64,000 nucleotides of DNA from Lysobacter firmicutimachus (GCF_037027445.1 NZ_JBANDL010000002.1:1240001-1304000); one strand, 5' to 3'; positions 10,323-19,905 are shown, numbered from the stretch's first letter. The notes: generated by a model not told the origin, from the sequence alone. Numbers and translations are program-made.

Positions 10323-11927
10323 TCAGCGCACTTCGAACTCGTAGATCCGCGTCGCCGGATCGCCGTTCTGGGTCGGGGTGGCGACGTTGAGTTTGACGTA
10401 GCGCGCCGAAGTGGCGCTGATCGAATGGGTCGACGTGCTGGCGGTGTTGGCGCTCACCGACACCGGGGTGCTCCAACTGGTGCCGTTGCTCGAGGTCTGG
10501 ATGGTGAAGGCCTTGCTGTTCCAGTTGCTCGACTCGCCGCCGGCGCCGGCGTGCTTGACCACGAAACTGCTGACCGTCTGCGCCGAGCCCAGGTCGATCT
10601 GCAGCCAGGCCGGCGAGGCCAGCGAGCAGAACTTGTCGGTGTTGCCGCCGGAGACGCTGCCGTTGACCGCCTTGGCCGGGCCTTCGTTGGCGTTGCACGA
10701 GGCCGAGCCGGTAGCCGGCTTGTTGAGCGCGAGATTGACGTTGCCGGCGCCGACCGACACCGTCTGGGTTTTGGTGTGGGTGGCGCCGCCGTTGTCGGTC
10801 ACGGTCAGGCTGACGTTGTAATTGCCCGCGCTGGCGTAGGTGCGGCTGGGGTTGGTCGCGGTCGAGGTGCCGCCGTCGCCGAAGCTCCAACTGCGCGAGG
10901 CGATGCTGCCGTCGGCGTCGCTGGAGGCGTCGCTGAAGTGGGCGGTCAGGCCGTTGACGCTGACGCCGAAGTTGGCCACCGGCGCGGTATTGCCGCTGAG
11001 CGCATTGTTAATCGCCGCCGCATATTGCGCGCTGGTGCCCTGCGCCCAGCACTTCTGGATGTCGTCGTACAGCCACAGGAAGCCGCCGCCGATGCCGGCG
11101 CTGGTCTTCCAGCCCGCCATGCGGGTTTGCACCTGCGAGGGACTGTCGCCGGCGGTGCAGCCGGTGCCGTGCTTGGTCCACAGGCCGGGCATGACGGTCA
11201 TGCCCATCGCGGTGTTCCAGTTGGCCGGGTCGTTGCCGGCGCCGCCGTCGTACACCTGCAGATAGATGCGGTCGACCGAGCTGCCGAGGTTGTCCTTGAC
11301 CCCTTTCCAGAAGCTCTGATTGGTGTACGGCGCGAAGGTGATCTTGTAGCCCAGGCCGACCAGCATCTGGCCGAACTGGGTGGTGTCGGCGACGTTGTAA
11401 TGGCTCTCGTCGTCGAAGTTCACCGCATCGGCGCCGGTGGCGCTCTTCAGGGCCTGGAAGTTGCGGTAGAGGATGCTGCTGCTGCCGGTGCCGCAGACGA
11501 TGGTGGTGCCGCAGCCGGCGGCGGTGCCGTTGGCCAGGTTGGCCATGCGTTCGAAATCCGGCACGCCCCAGGCGCCGATCGACACCTCGACCCGCTTGAC
11601 CGAGGTCGGCGCGGTCTTGAGCGAGGCCAGCCGCGCCGGCCAGTCGGCGTCGGCGCCGATGTAGGCGCCGTTCTTGACGATGGGAATGTCGTTGTAGACC
11701 AGGTCGCCGTTGGCCTCGATGTGGATGCTCCACAGGAACACCGTGGTGAAGCCGGACGCCTTGAGGTCGTTGATGACGGTCTGGCCGCCGGAATAGAACG
11801 GACCGCCGCCGAAGATCGCCGACTCGGCGCCGAATGCGGCCGGCGCGGCGACGGCGAGGGCCAGGGCGGCCAGCCGGGGAACGAAACGGCGCAAGGCGGA
11901 GTTGGAACGCTGGGTCGGCTGGGTCAT
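10323..11927 (-). CDS. Secreted GH18-like glycosidase with PKD and discoidin domains
   Basis: A 534-residue secreted protein. Signal peptide is about residues 1-34 (ending AAFGA-ES). Residues 35-310 look like a TIM-barrel glycosidase: DAVNFDDE at 167-174 aligns with the GH18 motif DxxDxDxE, with the second Asp replaced by Asn but Asp172 and the acid Glu174 kept. WLYDD near 283 may be the last barrel strand. A PKD domain is at about 312-395 ([15 protein letters not shown]) and an F5/8-type C (discoidin, CBM32-like) sugar-binding domain at 398-534 (NLALNKPATGSAS, IYEFEVR). Substrate is unknown, with chitin or another N-acetylhexosamine polymer plausible. AGGGGAT just upstream supports the ATG at 11927. 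The PKD resembles those in the protease island. Confidence 0.78.
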   Translation of the reverse strand: MTQPTQRSNSALRRFVPRLAALALAVAAPAAFGAESAIFGGGPFYSGGQTVINDLKASGFTTVFLWSIHIEANGDLVYNDIPIVKNGAYIGADADWPARLASLKTAPTSVKRVEVSIGAWGVPDFERMANLANGTAAGCGTTIVCGTGSSSILYRNFQALKSATGADAVNFDDESHYNVADTTQFGQMLVGLGYKITFAPYTNQSFWKGVKDNLGSSVDRIYLQVYDGGAGNDPANWNTAMGMTVMPGLWTKHGTGCTAGDSPSQVQTRMAGWKTSAGIGGGFLWLYDDIQKCWAQGTSAQYAAAINNALSGNTAPVANFGVSVNGLTAHFSDASSDADGSIASRSWSFGDGGTSTATNPSRTYASAGNYNVSLTVTDNGGATHTKTQTVSVGAGNVNLALNKPATGSASCNANEGPAKAVNGSVSGGNTDKFCSLASPAWLQIDLGSAQTVSSFVVKHAGAGGESSNWNSKAFTIQTSSNGTSWSTPVSVSANTASTSTHSISATSARYVKLNVATPTQNGDPATRIYEFEVR

Positions 11928-12030
11928 GGACGATCCCCTGAAGTGATGTGGGTGGTCGGCGGCGGCGCGCGATCTGACACGGGACGGCACAGGCTCGCGC
12001 GGCGGGTCGCCTTGGTCGGCGACGCGGCCG

Positions 12031-12060
12031 ACATTGCGAGCGGCGATTTCGCGGTGTCAA
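12031..12060 (-). promoter_or_regulatory. Candidate sigma-70 promoter of the GH18-like gene
   Basis: On the minus strand TTGACA (12060-12055) is followed after 18 bp by CAATGT (12036-12031). This predicts a start near 12024 and an untranslated leader of roughly 97 nt before the ATG at 11927. The -35 is a perfect consensus; the -10 is weak. Confidence 0.45.
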
Positions 12061-12069
12061 CGTTTGGAT

Positions 12070-12097
12070 CGATTTAAACCCTGTCAAATCGTTTAAA
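12070..12097. promoter_or_regulatory. AT-rich nested palindrome, candidate operator
   Basis: Two inverted repeats are interleaved in an AT-rich patch. CGATTT (12070-12075) pairs with AAATCG (12086-12091), and TTTAAAC (12073-12079) pairs with GTTTAAA (12091-12097). The patch stands out from the GC-rich surroundings and lies directly upstream of the candidate -35 of the GH18-like gene, so it may bind a regulator of that gene. The remainder of 11928-12341, up to prmC, shows no gene. Confidence 0.5.
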
Positions 12098-12341
12098 AAT
12101 CGGCCGGCGACGAAGTTTTTCCCGAGCAATCAACACGCTGGGCGGCAAGGCGCATTGGCGGGCCATGGCGACCGTGCGCACGCATCGCGGGCGGCCTGCG
12201 TTGCGTCGCAACACGGATGCGCGCGAAGCGCGGCGCAACGCTCCGCGGCCGGCGCGCAGGCGCGACGTCGCGCAGTAGGGGGACGCGCCGGAACTGCGTT
12301 GTTCGGGCGCGCCGCGCGAGGCGGGCCCTTACAATGCGCCG

Positions 12342-13226
12342 ATGACTTCCTCTCACGACCCCGGTTCCGCGGCGAGTCCGCAGGAGGCCGGCGCGCGCCG
12401 CGTCGATGCCTTGCTGCGCGCGGCGCGCTTGCGCATCGAAGCGGCCGAGGCCGAACTGCTGCTGGCGCACGCGCTCGACCGCAGCCGCGGTTGGCTGTTC
12501 GCGCACGACGATCACCTCGTCGCCGACGACGCAGCGCAGCGTTTCGCCGACTCGCTGGCGCGGCGCGAGGCGGGCGAGCCGGTCGCCTACCTGATCGGCC
12601 GGCGCGGGTTCTGGCGTTTCGATCTCGAAGTCAGCGCGGCGACCCTGATTCCGCGTCCGGAGACCGAACTGCTGGTCGAGCTGGCCTTGGCGCGCCTGCC
12701 GGCCGGGCCAGCGGCGGCGGTGGCCGACCTGGGCACCGGCAGCGGCGCGATCGCCCTGGCCCTGGCCTACGAGCGGCCGCAGGCGCGGGTGGTCGCCACC
12801 GACGTCAGCGCCGCCGCGCTCGCGGTTGCGGGCGCCAACGCGCGCGCGCTGGGGCTGAGCAATGTCGTGTTCCGCCAGGGCGACTGGTTCGCCCCGCTGG
12901 CCGGCGAACGTTTCGACCTGATCGCCAGCAATCCGCCCTACATCGAGGCCGGCGATCCGCATCTGCAGCAGGGCGACCTGCGTTACGAGCCGGCCGCGGC
13001 GCTGGCCTCGGGCGCCGACGGCCTGGATGCGATCCGGGTCATCGCGGCCGCTGCGGCGTCGCATCTGCGGCCGGGCGGTTGGTTGCTGATCGAGCACGGC
13101 TGGAACCAGGGCCCGGCGGTGCGCGACCTGCTGAGTGCGGCCGGCTTGGTCGAGGCGGCGACCGAACGCGATCTGGAGGGGCGCGACCGGGTGAGTCTGG
13201 CGCGGATGCCGGACTCGTTGGATTGA
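12342..13226 (+). CDS. prmC: Peptide chain release factor N5-glutamine methyltransferase
   Basis: Methylates the glutamine of the GGQ motif in release factors RF1 and RF2. The 294-residue protein has the PrmC helical N-terminal domain and a Rossmann methyltransferase domain. [10 protein letters not shown] is the family signature, [14 protein letters not shown] binds SAM and [10 protein letters not shown] is the NPPY catalytic motif that holds the glutamine. The usual neighbour prfA is not present here. An intergenic stretch of 233 bp follows, containing a degenerate REP-like unit near 13348. Confidence 0.95.
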   Translation: MTSSHDPGSAASPQEAGARRVDALLRAARLRIEAAEAELLLAHALDRSRGWLFAHDDHLVADDAAQRFADSLARREAGEPVAYLIGRRGFWRFDLEVSAATLIPRPETELLVELALARLPAGPAAAVADLGTGSGAIALALAYERPQARVVATDVSAAALAVAGANARALGLSNVVFRQGDWFAPLAGERFDLIASNPPYIEAGDPHLQQGDLRYEPAAALASGADGLDAIRVIAAAAASHLRPGGWLLIEHGWNQGPAVRDLLSAAGLVEAATERDLEGRDRVSLARMPDSLD

Positions 13227-13459
13227 ATTCGACCGCCCGACGTCGCGTTCGCTGGGACGGCGGGCGGCGGTGAGGCGCGGTCGTGCCGGGTTCCGGCTTT
13301 GTCGGCCGCGTCGGCGTCGGTTCGCCTGCGCGTTCCCTGGCGCGGCTTGCGCCGCTCCCGCAGGAGCAGGCCGGCGAGCGGCGGCGCCATACGCCGGCGT
13401 TGCCGACGCGACGGGTCGTCGCCGGTAAACTGGTCGGCCTCACGACTGCGAGGCCTGCG

Positions 13460-14401
13460 ATGCGCACGCTCTACCCCGAGATCGAACCCTTCGACACCGG
13501 CACCCTGCGGGTCGACGACCGCCACACGCTGTATTACGAACAGTGCGGCCACCCGAACGGCAAGCCGGTGGTGCTGTTGCACGGCGGTCCCGGCGCGGGC
13601 TGCAGCGCCAAGATGCGGCGCTTCCACGACCCGGCCAAGTACCGCATCGTGCTGTTCGATCAGCGCGGCAGCGGCCGTTCGACCCCGCACGCGGACCTGG
13701 TCGACAACAGCACGTGGGACCTGGTCGCCGATATCGAAAAGCTGCGCGCCAAGCTCGGCATCGAGCGCTGGCAGGTGTTCGGCGGCTCCTGGGGCTCGAC
13801 CCTGGCTCTGGCCTATGCGCAAGCCCATCCGCAGCAGGTCACCGAGCTGGTCCTGCGCGGCATCTTCATGCTGCGCCGTTGGGAGCTGGAGTGGTTCTAC
13901 CAGGAGGGCGCCTCGCGCCTGTTCCCGGACGCATGGGAGCATTACCTGCAGGCGATCCCGCCGGTCGAGCGCCACGACCTGATCAGCGCCTACCACCGCC
14001 GCCTGACCAGCGCCGACGAGAAGACCCGTCTCGACGCGGCGCGCGCGTGGAGCGTGTGGGAAGGCGCGACCAGCTTCCTGCATGTCGACCAGGATTTCGT
14101 CAGCGGCCACGAAGACGCGCAATTCGCGCTGGCGTTCGCGCGGATCGAGAACCACTACTTCGTCAACGGCGGCTTCTTCGAGGTCGAAGACCAACTGCTG
14201 CGCGACGCGCACAAGATCGCCGACATCCCGGGCGTGATCGTGCACGGCCGTTACGACGTGGTCTGCCCGGTGCAGAACGCCTGGGAGCTCAAGCAGGCGT
14301 GGCCGAAAGCCGAGCTCACGATCACCCCGGCGTCGGGGCATTCGGCGTTCGAAGCCGAGAACGTCGACGCGCTGGTGCGCGCGACCGACCGCTTCGCCTG
14401 A
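13460..14401 (+). CDS. pip: Proline iminopeptidase
   Basis: Cytosolic S33 alpha/beta-hydrolase of 313 residues that releases N-terminal proline from peptides. HGGPGAGC gives the oxyanion-hole motif, DQRGSGRSTPH is the S33 signature, and GGSWGSTLALAYA holds the nucleophile serine. HGRYDVVCP carries the catalytic Asp and ASGHSAFE the His. The start MRTLYPEIEPFDTG is typical for bacterial Pip. No signal peptide is present, unlike the exported peptidases at 30-49 kb. Confidence 0.95.
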   Translation: MRTLYPEIEPFDTGTLRVDDRHTLYYEQCGHPNGKPVVLLHGGPGAGCSAKMRRFHDPAKYRIVLFDQRGSGRSTPHADLVDNSTWDLVADIEKLRAKLGIERWQVFGGSWGSTLALAYAQAHPQQVTELVLRGIFMLRRWELEWFYQEGASRLFPDAWEHYLQAIPPVERHDLISAYHRRLTSADEKTRLDAARAWSVWEGATSFLHVDQDFVSGHEDAQFALAFARIENHYFVNGGFFEVEDQLLRDAHKIADIPGVIVHGRYDVVCPVQNAWELKQAWPKAELTITPASGHSAFEAENVDALVRATDRFA

Positions 14402-14494
14402 TCCGCGCCCGTTGGCGGCTCGCGCAGCGCTCCTCAGGCGCGGCGCGAGCCGCGCCGCCGTCTCGCCCGTTCGCCGCGCTTTGTCCTTGGCCCC

Positions 14495-14520
14495 TGTAGG
14501 AGCGGCGTAAGCCGCGACCG
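14495..14520 (+). repeat. REP-like element
   Basis: TGTAGGAGCGGCGTAAGCC followed by GCGACCG. It contains an internal GGCGTAAGCC imperfect palindrome and is the reference copy for the family seen at 10048, 21165, 21321, 28532, 59986 and 60131. Confidence 0.9.
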
Positions 14521-14813
14521 CGCTGCTGCGGTCTCGCGGCGTCTGTGTTCGAAGGCATCTAAAGCTTCAAAGCTCAAAAGCAAAGCTTCCGTCCGCAAGC
14601 GGCCGGGTCACTTTCTTTGTCCAAGGCGACAAAGAAAGTAACCAAAGAAAACGCCATGGCTGTTTCGAATCAAGGGCCACTATGGGACGGGGCTTGCGCA
14701 GGGCTGCTCCGCACAGGCCATCCATGGCCTGGCTGCGCACGGCCCGCATCCCTGCGGGCCGCCCTTCGGGGCTGCAGGTCTTCTCGCGAGTTCGGTCCCG
14801 CGCCAAGCTCTTC

Positions 14814-14868
<55 letters not shown>

Positions 14869-15054
14869 GTGCAGCGTCGTTGTTTTTTGGGGCAGGAACG
14901 GCGTCCACGGAGATTTCCTTCGGTCACAAGCCGCGACCGCCATTTCCGGTCTCGCCGCGCTTCGTGCCGCAGGTGGTATGGCGTCTCTGCGGCTGTCGCG
15001 GCTCACGCCGCCGCTACAGGAAACGCCGACGCATACGGGGCGAAACCGTTCGTT

Positions 15055-15648
15055 TCAGCCCGCCGGGCTGCCGTCCGGATTGCGTTCGATCATCCACAGC
15101 CCGGCCCAGAGCTTGAGATCCAGTTCGTAGCCCTCGTCCTGCTTGGCCATCAACCAAGCAGGGGCGTGGTCGCGCGGCACTTCGTGGACGACGATGTCCT
15201 CGCCGTCGACGCCGCCGCCGTCGCCGACCCGGCGCAGGCCGGTGGCGCGGACGAAGGCGATGCGTTCGCTGCTCATGCCGGCCGAGGTCGGGCCGATCAG
15301 CAGCACTTCGACCTTGGCCGGTTCCCAGCCGGTCTCCTCGACCAGTTCGCGCCGCGCCGCCGATTCCAGGGTGTCGTGGTCGTGGTCGTCGCCGACCAGT
15401 CCGGCCGGCATCTCGATGGTGCGTGCGCCCAGCGGCACGCGTTGCTGTTCGACGAACAGCACCCGGTCGTCGGGAGTGACCGCGATGATGATCACCGCCA
15501 TGCCCTTGCCGTGGGTGCGCTCGGCGTATTCCCAATGACCGCGCCGCATCATCCGCAGCCACTGGCCCTGGTAGAGCGTTTCCACGCCGTTGTCGGCGCG
15601 AGCCTGAGCCTGCTCTGGGGCAGCGTGTCCGTGGTCGGCCGGGGTCAT
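15055..15648 (-). CDS. NUDIX hydrolase, ADP-sugar pyrophosphatase type
   Basis: A 197-residue hydrolase of nucleoside diphosphates linked to another group. The NUDIX box runs from G of GLVGDDHDHD to RELVEETGW; it fits Gx5[E]x7REUxEExGU except that the first Glu is Asp. The N-terminal part (GQWLRMMRRGHWEY) and the IEMPAG approach to the box are like the ADP-ribose/ADP-sugar pyrophosphatase branch (NudF/NudE). It faces the composite repeat downstream and lies 48 bp downstream of the exonuclease gene on the same strand, so the two could be cotranscribed. The specific substrate cannot be told from sequence. Confidence 0.85.
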   Translation of the reverse strand: MTPADHGHAAPEQAQARADNGVETLYQGQWLRMMRRGHWEYAERTHGKGMAVIIIAVTPDDRVLFVEQQRVPLGARTIEMPAGLVGDDHDHDTLESAARRELVEETGWEPAKVEVLLIGPTSAGMSSERIAFVRATGLRRVGDGGGVDGEDIVVHEVPRDHAPAWLMAKQDEGYELDLKLWAGLWMIERNPDGSPAG

Positions 15649-15696
15649 TGCGGTCCTCGCGTCATTGCGTCGCCATGTGCATGCGGAAAGACGATG

Positions 15697-16626
15697 TTAT
15701 GACGGAACCTGTGACGTCGCGAAGTCGAGCCCGACCGCTTCGTGCAGCCTGCGCCGGGTCATCGGCCCGAAACGCAGGCGGTCGCACAGTTCCAGCAGAC
15801 CGGCCGGGTCGGCCGCGCTGCGCGCGAAGTGACCGCGGTCCTCGCCGAGCGGGGCGTCGATCGCGATCGTGGTCAGCTGTCGGCACAGCAGCGCCTGCTC
15901 GCGGTGGGCGCGCAGCTTGGCCGCGGCGCTGGCCGCGCCGCGCAGGCGCAGGAACGGCACTTCCTCGACCCGCGCCAGTAGCGCGTCGAGGCTGCCGAAG
16001 TGGCCGAGCAGGGCGGCCGCGGTCTTGGCGCCGATCCCGGGCACGCCCGGGATGTTGTCGACCGCGTCGCCGGTCAGGGCCAGGTAGTCGGCGATCTGGG
16101 TCGCCAGCACGCCGTGCCGCGCCGGCACGCCGTCGGCGCCCCAGCGCTGGCCGCGGGCGAAGTCCCACTGTTCGTCGTGAGCGTCGAGCAATTGCGACAG
16201 GTCCTTGTCGGCGGACACGATCACGCCGCGATAGCCTCGGCCGCGCATCGCGGTCAGCGCGCTGCCGATCAGGTCGTCGGCCTCGTATTCGACGTCGGCC
16301 AACACCGCCAGGCCGAGCGCGCTGCACAGGGCCTTGCAGTGGCCGAACTGGCGCTTGAGCGCGTCCGGGGCCGGATCGCGGTTGGCCTTGTAGGCCGGGT
16401 ACAGGCGATTGCGGAAGCACGAATCCAGCGCTTCGTCGAACGCGATGGCGATGTGGCGCGGCCGCTCGCGCTCGATCAGCTCGAGCAGGAAGCGGGCGAA
16501 GCCGTGCACGGCGTTGGTCGGCCAGCCTTCGGCGTCCTGGAATTCGTCGGGGATCGAATGCCAGGCGCGGAACACGTACAGGCTGGCGTCGATCAGATAC
16601 AGCGGGGGGCGCGGCGTCGGGGTCAT
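15697..16626 (-). CDS. xni: 5'-3' exonuclease / flap endonuclease-like protein (ExoIX/Xni type)
   Basis: A 309-residue stand-alone protein of the PolA N-terminal 5'-nuclease family. Metal-site acidic residues are visible in LYLIDASLYVFRAW, AFDEALDSCFRN, YEADDLIGS and SADKDLSQL. DAVDNIPGVPGIGAKTAAALL is the helix-hairpin-helix (H3TH) DNA-binding motif. The arch motif YKANRDPAPDAL is also present. Likely role is processing of flaps or Okazaki fragments in the cytosol. It is intermediate in length between E. coli Xni and the PolA domain, so the gene name is by similarity only. Confidence 0.87.
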   Translation of the reverse strand: MTPTPRPPLYLIDASLYVFRAWHSIPDEFQDAEGWPTNAVHGFARFLLELIERERPRHIAIAFDEALDSCFRNRLYPAYKANRDPAPDALKRQFGHCKALCSALGLAVLADVEYEADDLIGSALTAMRGRGYRGVIVSADKDLSQLLDAHDEQWDFARGQRWGADGVPARHGVLATQIADYLALTGDAVDNIPGVPGIGAKTAAALLGHFGSLDALLARVEEVPFLRLRGAASAAAKLRAHREQALLCRQLTTIAIDAPLGEDRGHFARSAADPAGLLELCDRLRFGPMTRRRLHEAVGLDFATSQVPS

Positions 16627-16649
16627 CGGTGCATTCCAACACGCGCCGC

Positions 16650-17234
16650 TCAGCGCGGCGACCAGGTCCGGGTCAGTCCGGCGGGGTCGGGGCGCTCGCG
16701 CTCCGGTGCGTCCAGGCGCGCGGTGCCGATGTGGATGAAGCCGGCGATGCTTTCGTCGGCTTCCAGTTCCAGCCAGCGCGCGACCTGCTCGTCGTAGGCC
16801 GGCCAGCCGGTCAGCCAGACCGCGCCGTAGCCGTAGGCCTGCGCGGCCTGCAGCAGGGCGAAGCAGACGCAGCCGGCGGTGAGGGTGCGCTCGAACTCGG
16901 GGATCTTCTCGTCCGGGCCGAGTTTGGCGATCACCGCGACCACCAGCGGCGCGTGCGAGAAGCGGCTGCGGTCTTTTTCGACCGCGGCGGCGCCGGCATC
17001 GGGAAAGCGCTCCTGGCCGCGGCGGGCGACCCGTTCGCCGAGTTCGTGGCGCGCATCGCCCTGGATCAACAGAAAGCGGAACGGCACGCGTTTGCCGTGG
17101 TCGGGAACGCGCACGGCCGACCGCAACATACGCTGCAGCGTCGATTCGTCCGGACCAGGTTCCGTGAGTTGCTTGGCCGGCACCGATCGGCGGGAATCGA
17201 GTGCGTTCAGCAGTGCGGGGACGGCGGGGGACAT
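16650..17234 (-). CDS. Nitroreductase family protein (YdjA-like)
   Basis: A 194-residue FMN-dependent oxidoreductase. SRRSVPAKQLTEPGP at the N-terminus and AYGYGAVWLTGWPAYDE in the C-terminal half are characteristic of the short YdjA group, which has an unusually small fold and acts on nitroaromatic or quinone-type compounds. FIHIGTAR near the end is the FMN-binding strand. The start chosen is the ATG at 17234, where the family's N-terminus begins; a 14-residue longer form (17276) would start with an unrelated hydrophobic stretch. It is divergent from the DUF1631 gene. Confidence 0.85.
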   Translation of the reverse strand: MSPAVPALLNALDSRRSVPAKQLTEPGPDESTLQRMLRSAVRVPDHGKRVPFRFLLIQGDARHELGERVARRGQERFPDAGAAAVEKDRSRFSHAPLVVAVIAKLGPDEKIPEFERTLTAGCVCFALLQAAQAYGYGAVWLTGWPAYDEQVARWLELEADESIAGFIHIGTARLDAPERERPDPAGLTRTWSPR

Positions 17235-17361
17235 AAGAGACAAGGGGACTCCGGTCACAAAAATGAACGACAACACATTAATGGACGCATATTGGCACTA
17301 TCCTGCCTCTGCAGTCGGAAATCGACGCAGCAGCGTCCAGCTCATCAGGGGAAATTCGTAA

Positions 17362-19659
17362 GTGTCCGGCCACTTGCACGGCGTCGCTCAGGCAACGCGC
17401 ACCGATCCCGTGCGCGTGCTCGAAGAAATCAAACGACAGACGCTCGAGCAACTCGGGGGGCTGCCGGGCAGCCTGTACCTGCCGATCGAGGAAGCCCTCA
17501 AGGCCGAGTCGCTGAAGGGCGACGGACGCAATCACCAATACGAAGACCAGGCCGCATTGTGGGTCCTGCGCCAGCAGCAGGCCAGTCACGTCATGGCGTT
17601 TCGGCAGCAGGTCGCACTGGGCTTCGACGCGTTCCGCGCGCCCGGCTCGGCGGTCGGCGGGCTGGGCGGCACGCCGCTGCAACTGGTCGGCGATCAGCAG
17701 CTGGCTTTCGATCTGGACGGCGAGCGCCTGACCGAAGCGCTGGACCACCGTTATCTGCGTCCGCTGGAGATGATCCAGGGCCGGCTCAAGATGCTGTCGC
17801 AGGCGATGGGCGCGCCGATCGGAATCAACCCGCTCGGGCCGTATCGCCTGGTGCGCGCCTTCACCGCGGTCTACAACGACGCGACGGTGACCGAAAGCCT
17901 GCGCCTGCGCCTGTTCCGCCAGTACGAACAAGAGCTGGCGCGACTGCTCGGCGATCTCTACGGCCGGGTCAACAATCTGCTTGCGACCGCCGGTTACGGC
18001 GTCGGCTTCGGCGCCCCCGCGCCTGGCGCGCCGGTGCGCGCGGCCGACGATCGCGCCCGCGAGCGCAACACGCTCGACGAGGTATTCGACACCGTGCCGC
18101 ACCGCGAGCCCCACGCGCCCCTGCCCGATTACAGCGCCGCGATGGGCGGCTACAGCGACAGCCACGGCGGCTCCGCCGGCTACGGCAATTACGGCGCGCA
18201 GGCGCCGGTGTCGCAGGCCGATGTCGCGGCCATGGCCAGCGAACTGGCCGAGCTGCGTTCGCAGCTGCATGCCTGGCGCGAAGGCCTGGTCAAGACCGGC
18301 GGCCTGCCGCCGGCGCACATGCCGCAGCGCTCGATGGCGCCGCGCCGCGAGCTGCGCGTGGACGAAGTCGTCGGCATGGTCTCGCTGCTGCAGCCCGAGC
18401 CGCCGGATGCGTTCGCCCGCGCCCTGGCCGTGTCCGGCCGGCTCGGCGAAACCATCCGCGACCAGCTCTACGACGGCGCGCGCCGGCTCGGCTTCAACCC
18501 CGACCAGACCTGTTTCAGCGCCGAAGAAGACGACGCGATCGACCTGGTCGCGCTGTTGTTCGACTCGTTGTTCCGCAATCACGCCCTGCAGGACCGCGCG
18601 CGCCGCGTCTATGCGCGGCTGGTGATGCCTTACGTCAAGGTCGCGCTGACCGACAACGAGGTGTTCGTCAAACGCGAACACCCGGCGCGGCGCCTGCTCG
18701 ACGCCATCACCGAGGCCTGCGAAGGCAACGACGGCGAGACCCAGCAGGACCGCGACCTGCTCGAGCGCGCTTCGTCGATCTCGCAGCGGATCGTGTCCGA
18801 TTACAACGAAGACCTGGCGGTGTTCGAGCTGGCCCATGCCGAGCTCGACGCGCTGCTGGCCCAACACCGGCGCCGGATCGAGCTGCAGGAGCAGCGCGCG
18901 GCCAAGGCCACCTACGGCCGCGAGCGGCTCAACGCCGCCCGCAACCAGGCCGATCATGCGGTGCGCGAGCGGGTCGGCGATTCCGAACTGACTCCGGCGG
19001 TGGCCGAGTTCCTGGCCACGCCCTGGCGCCATCACGTGGTGCAGGTGCTGCTGCGCGAAAACGAAGACCCCAAGCGCCGCGCCCAGGCGTTGGCGCTGGG
19101 CGACGCGCTGGTCATGGCCGACCGCTTGGCCGCGGAGAACCGTGGCCGCGAGCTGGCCGACCAACTGCTCGCGCTGCAGCCGGTGATCGTGCAGTGCCTG
19201 GCCAGCTCCGGCCTGGACGACAACGCCGCCCAGCAGGCGATGGCCGAGCTGGTACGCGCCCTGGCCACGCCCGACCACGCCCGCCGGCAACATCCGCAGC
19301 CGAGCGCCGCCGAGGTCGAAGAGGACGTGGCCGAGGAGCGCAAGCTGTACCTGTCCGCAGGCATGGAGCAGGTCGCCCACGATCCGCTGCTGGCCCAGCG
19401 CATGCGCGAGTTGGAACCCGGCGACTGGCTGCGCCTGACCAACACCCAGGGCGAGACCCTCGCGGTCAAGGTCGCCTGGGTCAGCCCGCTGACCTCGCGC
19501 TTGCTGCTGGTCAACCGCCGCGGCGTGCGCGCGCTGGTCGCCTCGGCCGAGGAATTGGCCGTGCTGGCGGCCTCCGGCCGGCTGGTGGTCGGCGCCGAGC
19601 GCACCGCCTTCGACGAGGCCATGCGCCAGGTGCGGCGGCATCTGGACCGGGTCATCTGA
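17362..19659 (+). CDS. DUF1631 family protein
   Basis: A large 765-residue cytosolic protein of a family known in gamma- and betaproteobacteria and of undefined function. No signal peptide or clear membrane helix is seen. Residues 1-215 contain charged helical segments. A low-complexity Gly/Ser/Tyr stretch (GGYSDSHGGSAGYGNYGAQ) lies near 255-275, and a long helical region with DRARRVYARLVMPYVKVALTD follows around 415-435. The last 110 residues (EPGDWLRL...VAWVSPLTSRLLLVNRRG) look like a small beta barrel that resembles PilZ-type domains. That resemblance would suggest a signalling link, but it is inference. The start is GTG at 17362; no ATG with a better context lies nearby. Confidence 0.8.
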   Translation: MSGHLHGVAQATRTDPVRVLEEIKRQTLEQLGGLPGSLYLPIEEALKAESLKGDGRNHQYEDQAALWVLRQQQASHVMAFRQQVALGFDAFRAPGSAVGGLGGTPLQLVGDQQLAFDLDGERLTEALDHRYLRPLEMIQGRLKMLSQAMGAPIGINPLGPYRLVRAFTAVYNDATVTESLRLRLFRQYEQELARLLGDLYGRVNNLLATAGYGVGFGAPAPGAPVRAADDRARERNTLDEVFDTVPHREPHAPLPDYSAAMGGYSDSHGGSAGYGNYGAQAPVSQADVAAMASELAELRSQLHAWREGLVKTGGLPPAHMPQRSMAPRRELRVDEVVGMVSLLQPEPPDAFARALAVSGRLGETIRDQLYDGARRLGFNPDQTCFSAEEDDAIDLVALLFDSLFRNHALQDRARRVYARLVMPYVKVALTDNEVFVKREHPARRLLDAITEACEGNDGETQQDRDLLERASSISQRIVSDYNEDLAVFELAHAELDALLAQHRRRIELQEQRAAKATYGRERLNAARNQADHAVRERVGDSELTPAVAEFLATPWRHHVVQVLLRENEDPKRRAQALALGDALVMADRLAAENRGRELADQLLALQPVIVQCLASSGLDDNAAQQAMAELVRALATPDHARRQHPQPSAAEVEEDVAEERKLYLSAGMEQVAHDPLLAQRMRELEPGDWLRLTNTQGETLAVKVAWVSPLTSRLLLVNRRGVRALVASAEELAVLAASGRLVVGAERTAFDEAMRQVRRHLDRVI

Positions 19660-19905
19660 CGCCGGCAATCAGCGAGCGGGTACAGGCGATAGCGAAAGCG
19701 GCTTCGGCCATGATTTAGCCATCGCCATCGCCATCGCCATCGCCCGACGCCTGTTGGCCGTTGCCTGCCCGGCGATCTCCCCGTCTTGTGTGCCATCTGC
19801 TTGGGCCGTGACTGGCTGCCGCTTCCGCGCGGCCGTCCGTCCGGCGAGATCGCGCAGCCGCGGCCGCATCCGCTAGGATGCAGCGAACCGGGCACGGAGC
19901 GAAGC

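Noticed and set aside
9507..12077. Plus-strand open frame of 856 codons across the AraC and GH18-like genes
   Set aside because: It is a shadow of the AraC gene and antisense to the GH18-like gene, whose signal peptide, PKD and discoidin domains are unmistakable.
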